A DNA stretch of 64,000 bases from Thiotrichales bacterium. GTDB lineage: Bacteria; Pseudomonadota; Gammaproteobacteria; Beggiatoales; Beggiatoaceae. The DNA is taken from assembly GCA_016745035.1 (NCBI GenBank), contig JADGDE010000004.1, positions 62,001 through 126,000 of the forward strand, given 5' to 3'. Below are positions 59,855-64,000 of the stretch, piece by piece. Under the pieces are notes generated by a model. It was not told the origin of the DNA. It saw only the letters and a list, made by a program, of their open reading frames with translations, and did no database searches. Both the position numbers and the translations under genes were made by a program. How positions within the stretch are numbered: the first letter of the stretch is position 1; the number at the start of each line of letters is the position of its first letter.

Positions 59855-62134
59855 GTGAATTCAAACCAAACTATCCCGCATTCCAATCTCTCCTGCTCGC
59901 CAGTATTTGTGCTCAAGCAAGGGCAACAGCAAGGCTATGTTAAGCGTCTATTCTTTATTCTTTTAGCTGTCTTAGCGCTGGTGATGTTATTCATGTTGCT
60001 ATACAGCAAACAAAAAAACCATCAGCTAAATCAAACGGTCAATCAAAGCCATTTAGAACAAGTTCATGCGCTATTGACCTTATCTAAAGCAGAACTTAAA
60101 CGTCAACAACAATTACCCGCATTGATAGCCGCGTTGCGATCAGGTTTGCTGTTTCAGCAAGCCATGATACCGGAGCAAAATGCCCCCCATCAGCAGTTGT
60201 ATACCGATTTGGCTCAACAAGTCCCGAATATATTAGCCGATACCTTGTACAACACCTGGGAGCGTAATCGTTTTGTGGGACACATGGATAAAGTGCGCCG
60301 CATTGCTTTTAGCCCTAGCAGTGGGCGCTTAATTTCAGGCAGTTCGGATAATTCACTTAAAGTTTGGCAAATTGATGGTCAATTGTTGCATGATATTACC
60401 CATCCTAGCAGCGTTTATGATGTTGCCTACAGTTCTGATGGCAGTTATTTTGTCTCGGTTAGCAGTGATTATTATCTACGCATGTGGCGTAATAACGGGC
60501 AATTATTAGCTGAATTTGCAGGTGATAGTAAAGCCAATGGGGTCGATATTGCCCCCGATAGCCAGCGCCTTGCTGCCGGTTTTGAATCAGGGCAAGTGAT
60601 GCTCTGGCTGCGTAATGGGCATTTATCTAAGCAATGGCAAGCACATGAGCAAAGTATCGAGAGACTGGCTTTTAGCCCTGATGGACAAATGTTAGCGACA
60701 GCGAGTGCTGATCACAGCATCGGTTTGTGGCACAGCGAGACAGGGGAATTAATTAAACGCTTTCGTGGACACCAAGGGCAAGTTCAGGCTTTGAGTTTTC
60801 ATCCAAACAAGCCTATGCTCATTTCTGGCTCCAGAGATCAGCAGATGATTTTTTGGGATCTGGATAATTTCACCCAGCAAGGCCCTGCTATAAAAATTCA
60901 TGATGCATGGGTTTTCGATCTCAGTTTTAGCCCTGATGGGCAGCAAATTGCCAGTGTGGGTGCTGATGGCTATAGTAAGCTTTGGGATAGTTCGGGGCGT
61001 TTAATACGACGGTTTAAAACCAGTGATAAAGCCGTGTTTACGGTGGCTTTTAGCCCGGATGGAAAATGGCTGGCAACGGCTGGCAGTGATAAACAAATCC
61101 ATTTTTACAGCCTGCAAATGCACCATTTCCAGCAAATATTGACCGATCATCAAGAAGCGATTCAAGATCTTGATTACAATGCAGTAGGGGATTTGCTCGC
61201 CTCCACTAGCACTGATGGGCAAATTCAAATTTGGGATCAACAGCAACAAAACCGTTTCCATATTCAGTCAGATTTGGGAATTCGGGATTTGGATTTTTTA
61301 CCCGGCGGTAATGGCTCGAATGATTTATTGATGAGTGCTACCACAGATAACCGTATCCAACTTTGGCGCTTAGATGGTAACTTAGTCAAACAACTGATCC
61401 CAGCCAATCCGCTCAAAACCCAAGCCATTGCCATTGATCCCCAAGGTGAATTTTTTATTTCCAGTCATCATACCGATTTACAACTCTGGAGTATGGCTGG
61501 CGAATCATTGCGTTATTTAAAAGGGCATGAGACCAGTATTAATGCGATCAGTTTTAGCCATAACGGGCAATGGTTTGCCTCTGGTGGCGCGGATAATAAG
61601 GTATTTATTTGGGCGCGTGATGGGCATTTATTGCACCAATTAAGCGGGCATAGCAGTTGGATTAATAATTTAAGTTTTAGCCCAGATGATAACTATTTAG
61701 CCAGCGCCAGTGCGGATAATACCCTTAAACTATGGAAAGTCCGAGAAGGGCAGTTGTTAAACACACTCGAGGGGCATAGTGATTGGGTTTGGGATGTGGA
61801 TTTTCACCCGGATATAAATACCATGATTCTGGTTTCTGCCAGTGCGGATAGTAGTCTGCGTTTATGGCGTTATCCCGAAGGGCGTATGCTGCGGGTGCTA
61901 AGTGAACACCAAGGCTGGGTACGTTCGGTGAGTTTTAATCATGAGGGTGATAAAATCGCCAGTGCAGGTACGGATAAAAATATTATCCTCTGGGATTTTA
62001 ACGCGTTGCTTAGCGACATTGAAAGCAGCCCGCCTTTAAGTTTAAATCCTCTAGTGGCTAACACTTGCCATATTCTGCATCATTATTTACAAAACAACCC
62101 TGATCATGCTTATGAACAACGTCTTTGCCAATGA
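59855..62134 (+). CDS. Membrane-anchored WD40-repeat protein
   Basis: A 759-residue protein starting at GTG after GGAG. A cytosolic amino end (about 1-35) is followed by one membrane helix (about 36-55), a helical region (about 60-130) and about 14 WD40 repeats (about 140-730), enough for two seven-bladed propellers. Typical repeats read GHQGQVQALSFHPNKPMLIS...QMIFWD and GHSSWINNLSFSPDDNYLASASADNTLKLW. The helical region resembles that of larger bacterial proteins which join AAA/NACHT-type NTPase to WD40 repeats; here the NTPase is missing. It probably serves as a protein-interaction platform on the periplasmic face. Its stop overlaps the ubiA start by 29 bases. Confidence 0.87.
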   Translation: MNSNQTIPHSNLSCSPVFVLKQGQQQGYVKRLFFILLAVLALVMLFMLLYSKQKNHQLNQTVNQSHLEQVHALLTLSKAELKRQQQLPALIAALRSGLLFQQAMIPEQNAPHQQLYTDLAQQVPNILADTLYNTWERNRFVGHMDKVRRIAFSPSSGRLISGSSDNSLKVWQIDGQLLHDITHPSSVYDVAYSSDGSYFVSVSSDYYLRMWRNNGQLLAEFAGDSKANGVDIAPDSQRLAAGFESGQVMLWLRNGHLSKQWQAHEQSIERLAFSPDGQMLATASADHSIGLWHSETGELIKRFRGHQGQVQALSFHPNKPMLISGSRDQQMIFWDLDNFTQQGPAIKIHDAWVFDLSFSPDGQQIASVGADGYSKLWDSSGRLIRRFKTSDKAVFTVAFSPDGKWLATAGSDKQIHFYSLQMHHFQQILTDHQEAIQDLDYNAVGDLLASTSTDGQIQIWDQQQQNRFHIQSDLGIRDLDFLPGGNGSNDLLMSATTDNRIQLWRLDGNLVKQLIPANPLKTQAIAIDPQGEFFISSHHTDLQLWSMAGESLRYLKGHETSINAISFSHNGQWFASGGADNKVFIWARDGHLLHQLSGHSSWINNLSFSPDDNYLASASADNTLKLWKVREGQLLNTLEGHSDWVWDVDFHPDINTMILVSASADSSLRLWRYPEGRMLRVLSEHQGWVRSVSFNHEGDKIASAGTDKNIILWDFNALLSDIESSPPLSLNPLVANTCHILHHYLQNNPDHAYEQRLCQ

Positions 62135-62981
62135 TACTTGGAGACAATACGTCGCTTTAATGCGCCTTGACCGCCCCATCGGCATTTATTTATTACTTTG
62201 GCCGACTTTATGGGCTTTATTAATTGCTGCCAAAGGGCAAGCGGATATCGTCATTAGTTTGATTTTTATTGCTGGCGTGATCTTGATGCGCTCGGCAGGC
62301 TGTGTGATTAATGATTATGCCGACCGCGATATTGACCCGCATGTGGCGCGGACTAAAAACCGCCCTTTGGCAAGTGGCGTTGTTAGCAGCAAAGAAGCCT
62401 TATTCTTGTTTGCTGTGCTCTGTGCTTTGGCGCTGGTATTGGTCTTATTTCTCAATTGGCTCACGATTCAACTTGCCGTTGTCGCTTTATTGCTAACGAT
62501 TTTGTACCCTTTTACCAAGCGTTTTATTCACACACCACAATTGATTTTAGGGCTGGCATTTGCGATGGCCGTGCCGATGGCTTTTAGCGCGCAACTTAAT
62601 CATGTGCCCATGCTGGCTTGGGGCTTATTTACGCTAGTGGTGCTGTGGACGATTGCTTATGACACTTTATACGCTATGGTCGATAGAAAAGATGATTTAA
62701 AAATTGGGGTGAAATCCACCGCGATTTTATTTGGACGTGCCGATAAACTCATCGTTTTTCTCTTGCATGGTATCGTGCTGGCAGGGTTGGTTTGGCTAGG
62801 ACTGCTAGAACAATTGCACTGGAGCTACTATTTAGGGCTGTTGGGGGCTGCCGTTTTGGCTTTGTATCAGCAATATTTAATTCGCGACCGCGAAGCCAGC
62901 GCCTGTTTAAAGGCTTTTTTAAACAACCATTGGTTTGGAGCCAGTATTTTCTTAGGGATTGTGAGCGGCTATGTCTTCTGA
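62106..62981 (+). CDS. ubiA: 4-hydroxybenzoate polyprenyltransferase UbiA
   Basis: An integral membrane prenyltransferase that attaches the polyprenyl tail to 4-hydroxybenzoate in ubiquinone synthesis. The 291 residues have about nine membrane helices, the first Asp-rich motif in VINDYADRDIDPH (about residue 70) and the second in YAMVDRKDDLKIGVKST (about residue 195), with MRLDRPIGIYLLLWPTLWAL at the start. The reading start may be at the second ATG (62112). It overlaps the WD40 gene end by 29 bases and the next gene by 11 bases. ubiC is not adjacent. Confidence 0.96.
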   Translation: MLMNNVFANDTWRQYVALMRLDRPIGIYLLLWPTLWALLIAAKGQADIVISLIFIAGVILMRSAGCVINDYADRDIDPHVARTKNRPLASGVVSSKEALFLFAVLCALALVLVLFLNWLTIQLAVVALLLTILYPFTKRFIHTPQLILGLAFAMAVPMAFSAQLNHVPMLAWGLFTLVVLWTIAYDTLYAMVDRKDDLKIGVKSTAILFGRADKLIVFLLHGIVLAGLVWLGLLEQLHWSYYLGLLGAAVLALYQQYLIRDREASACLKAFLNNHWFGASIFLGIVSGYVF

Positions 62982-63555
62982 ATATGATGATGAACATCAA
63001 ATAAAACTCGAAACCCAAACCCAGCGGGATTTTAATGCCGATACGCTGAAGGTATTGCGTTATTTTTTGCGCGAAATTCAAGCCCAAGGGCAACGCAGTT
63101 GGCGCACTGAACAATTGGTTGAATTGCTTGATACCTTAATTGTCGAGACCTATGAGGGGGTCACGCCTGAGGATAAATTGCGGGAGCGTACCATTGCCAA
63201 AGGCACACAAGCTTTTGCTGCTGGTAAAGGTCGGGAGGATAATCCCAACCCTAGCGACAGTGCCGCCTATATTTGGTGGGAAAGCGGTTGGCGTGATGCC
63301 GAAAAAGTCCAGCTAGCCAAACAAGATCACATTACCAAAGCCACCAAAAAAAGCAAAAAACAAAAAGGGCGTTATAAGGTGCAATGCGTGGCGGCCGAGC
63401 GGGTACACGAATGGAATGAAACCCTGCATCAATATGTGCAAGAGGGCGGCGGCACTTTATTTGTCGATTATGATGAGGCACAAGTGCTGGCCAAACGCCT
63501 TTCCAGCGCAAGTCCGGGGCCTGTGCATATCATTGATACACACAAATCTCGATAA
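62971..63555 (+). CDS. Conserved-type hypothetical protein next to ubiA
   Basis: A 194-residue soluble protein, not recognised. It has a charged amino end (MSSEYDDEHQIKLETQTQRD), a helical segment with RTEQLVELLDTLIVETYEG, PEDKLRERTIAKGTQAFAAGKG, a Trp-containing patch (AAYIWWESGWRDAEKVQLA), a Lys-rich turn and a short carboxy domain. No signal peptide or catalytic motif stands out. It overlaps ubiA by 11 bases, so it is probably translated from the same message. The IWWESGWRDA patch, which is typical of ribosome-modulation-factor-like small proteins, is a weak hint only. Confidence 0.6.
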   Translation: MSSEYDDEHQIKLETQTQRDFNADTLKVLRYFLREIQAQGQRSWRTEQLVELLDTLIVETYEGVTPEDKLRERTIAKGTQAFAAGKGREDNPNPSDSAAYIWWESGWRDAEKVQLAKQDHITKATKKSKKQKGRYKVQCVAAERVHEWNETLHQYVQEGGGTLFVDYDEAQVLAKRLSSASPGPVHIIDTHKSR

Positions 63556-63640
63556 AACTTTATTTTACTTTTAAATCATAATCTTGAGCGGTATTTCCGG
63601 TTTTTTGTGTTGCGATTTAGCATTTTTTTAATTTTAAGGC

Positions 63641-63669
63641 TTGACGGTAGCTACATAAGCACGTATTAT
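63641..63669 (+). promoter_or_regulatory. Strong sigma-70 promoter of the tRNA-Pro/tRNA-Arg operon
   Basis: TTGACG (63641-63646), a 17-base spacer and TATTAT (63664-63669), 53 bases before tRNA-Pro. Downstream lies a perfect inverted repeat GCATTC-TT-GAATGC (63672-63685) and a repeat of TTCTTGAATGC (63701-63711); their role is unclear. Confidence 0.75.
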
Positions 63670-63722
63670 TCGCATTCTTGAATGCAGGCACTCAATAGAT
63701 TTCTTGAATGCTTCAGCTTTCT

Positions 63723-63799
<77 letters not shown>

Positions 63800-63809
63800 A
63801 TTTCATGTT

Positions 63810-63846
63810 GCGCCCGTAGCTCATTTGGATAGAGCATCGGCCTTCT
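63810..63846 (+). tRNA. tRNA-Arg(UCU), 5' exon
   Basis: Acceptor strand GCGCCCG, T-A, D-arm GCTC/GAGC with loop ATTTGGATA, anticodon 5' stem TCGGC and loop start CT then TCT, exactly as in bacterial tRNA-Arg(UCU). After the anticodon the expected AA and the 3' stem strand GCCGA do not follow. Instead a group I intron begins. The 3' exon must lie beyond base 64000. Confidence 0.9.
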
Positions 63847-64000
63847 AAACCCTGATTTGGACCCATAACAGAAAAGCTTAACTGTTATGGTGGATGGTGC
63901 TATATCGGTGAAACCTGTCAAATGGCAATACCGAGGAAACCTGAAGCCGTTTTGGCTGAAATCTAGCAAAGGGATGTTTTACATTGGTAGCTGGGTTTTC
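63847..64000 (+). ncRNA. Group I intron (IC3-like) in tRNA-Arg(UCU), 3' part outside the window
   Basis: Self-splicing ribozyme sequence starting right after the anticodon. P1 forms between TCTAAA (63844-63849, straddling the splice site) and TTTGGA (63856-63861); the last exon base U pairs with G, the required wobble. P2 is a perfect 9-bp helix, CCATAACAG (63863-63871) with CTGTTATGG (63882-63890). Then P3 GGTGC, P4 TCGGT (63905-63909)/ACCGA (63930-63934), and the conserved core GGTGAAACCTGTC with AATGGCAATACCGAGG match the Azoarcus tRNA-Ile group IC3 intron (GGCGAAACCU and UAUGGCAACGCCGAG). P7, P8 and P9 are not reached. Whether a homing endonuclease is present is unknown. Confidence 0.9.

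Overview
This window is chromosomal DNA of a gammaproteobacterium of moderate GC. The evidence is gene order and protein types: rpoN-hpf-ptsN, tpiA-secG-tRNA-Leu, pyrG-kdsA, glyA-ribD, type IV pilus pilB-pilC, lptC, coaD, and the hydrogenase maturation genes hypE and hypF. Secreted pentapeptide proteins, a long WD40 protein, many small inverted-repeat elements and a tRNA group I intron would fit a sulfur-oxidising Thiotrichales/Beggiatoa-like lineage, but that placement is inference. No ribosomal RNA, prophage, CRISPR array or intact transposase was seen.

Layout. 1-5.3 kb (minus): probable operon hemW - OPT transporter - small membrane protein - TonB-dependent receptor (cut by the left edge). 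5.4-7.2 kb: a fusion of a kinase-like domain to a metallophosphoesterase. 7.1-10.7 kb (minus): rpoN, hpf, ptsN and, after a small mobile repeat, hypE. 10.8-11.3 kb: a small repeat disrupted by a second element. 11.4-17.0 kb (minus): priA, two secreted pentapeptide-repeat proteins with lysine-rich tails, and phosphoglucomutase. 17.3-18.5 kb: a pair of methionine-rich coiled-coil membrane proteins between two oppositely oriented repeats. 18.8-24.5 kb: CBS protein, lptC, coaD, an Ala/Pro/Met-rich periplasmic protein, recJ (minus) and the Fe-S carrier mrp. 24.5-31.0 kb (minus): hypF, Smr protein, queE, pilC, pilB. 31.3-36.1 kb: groES-groEL behind a CIRCE operator, glyA, ribD. 36.1-38.3 kb (minus): a lipoprotein joining an OmpA-like domain to a TolC-like domain. 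39-42.7 kb: membrane-anchored TAXI protein, amidase, hisG, CbiX-like protein. 42.8-51.2 kb: amidotransferase (minus), glutathionyl-hydroquinone reductase, hemC, cytosolic GAF histidine kinase, then on the minus strand a small membrane protein, an MFS carrier, and tpiA-secG-tRNA-Leu(GAG). 51.4-53.8 kb: pyrG-kdsA. 53.8-55.7 kb: an AT-rich insert with a 5-methylcytosine methyltransferase and a membrane-anchored beta-rich protein. 55.7-63.6 kb: sugar dehydrogenase, pepD, PsiE-like protein, NlpD-like protein, WD40 protein, ubiA and an unknown protein. 63.6-64.0 kb: tRNA-Pro(UGG), then tRNA-Arg(UCU) interrupted directly after its anticodon by a group I intron that runs off the window.

Most genes are housekeeping: cell envelope (lptC, kdsA, amidase, NlpD, OmpA-TolC), cofactors (hemW, hemC, ribD, coaD, queE, ubiA, mrp), protein folding and stress (groESL, hpf), and regulation (rpoN, ptsN, GAF kinase). 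The notable items are the tRNA-Arg intron, the family of roughly 130-bp terminal-inverted-repeat elements found at about ten sites including inside groESL, one of them carrying a nested TA-targeted insertion, the methionine-heptad gene pair, the OmpA-TolC and kinase-phosphoesterase fusions, and the AT-rich methyltransferase insert.
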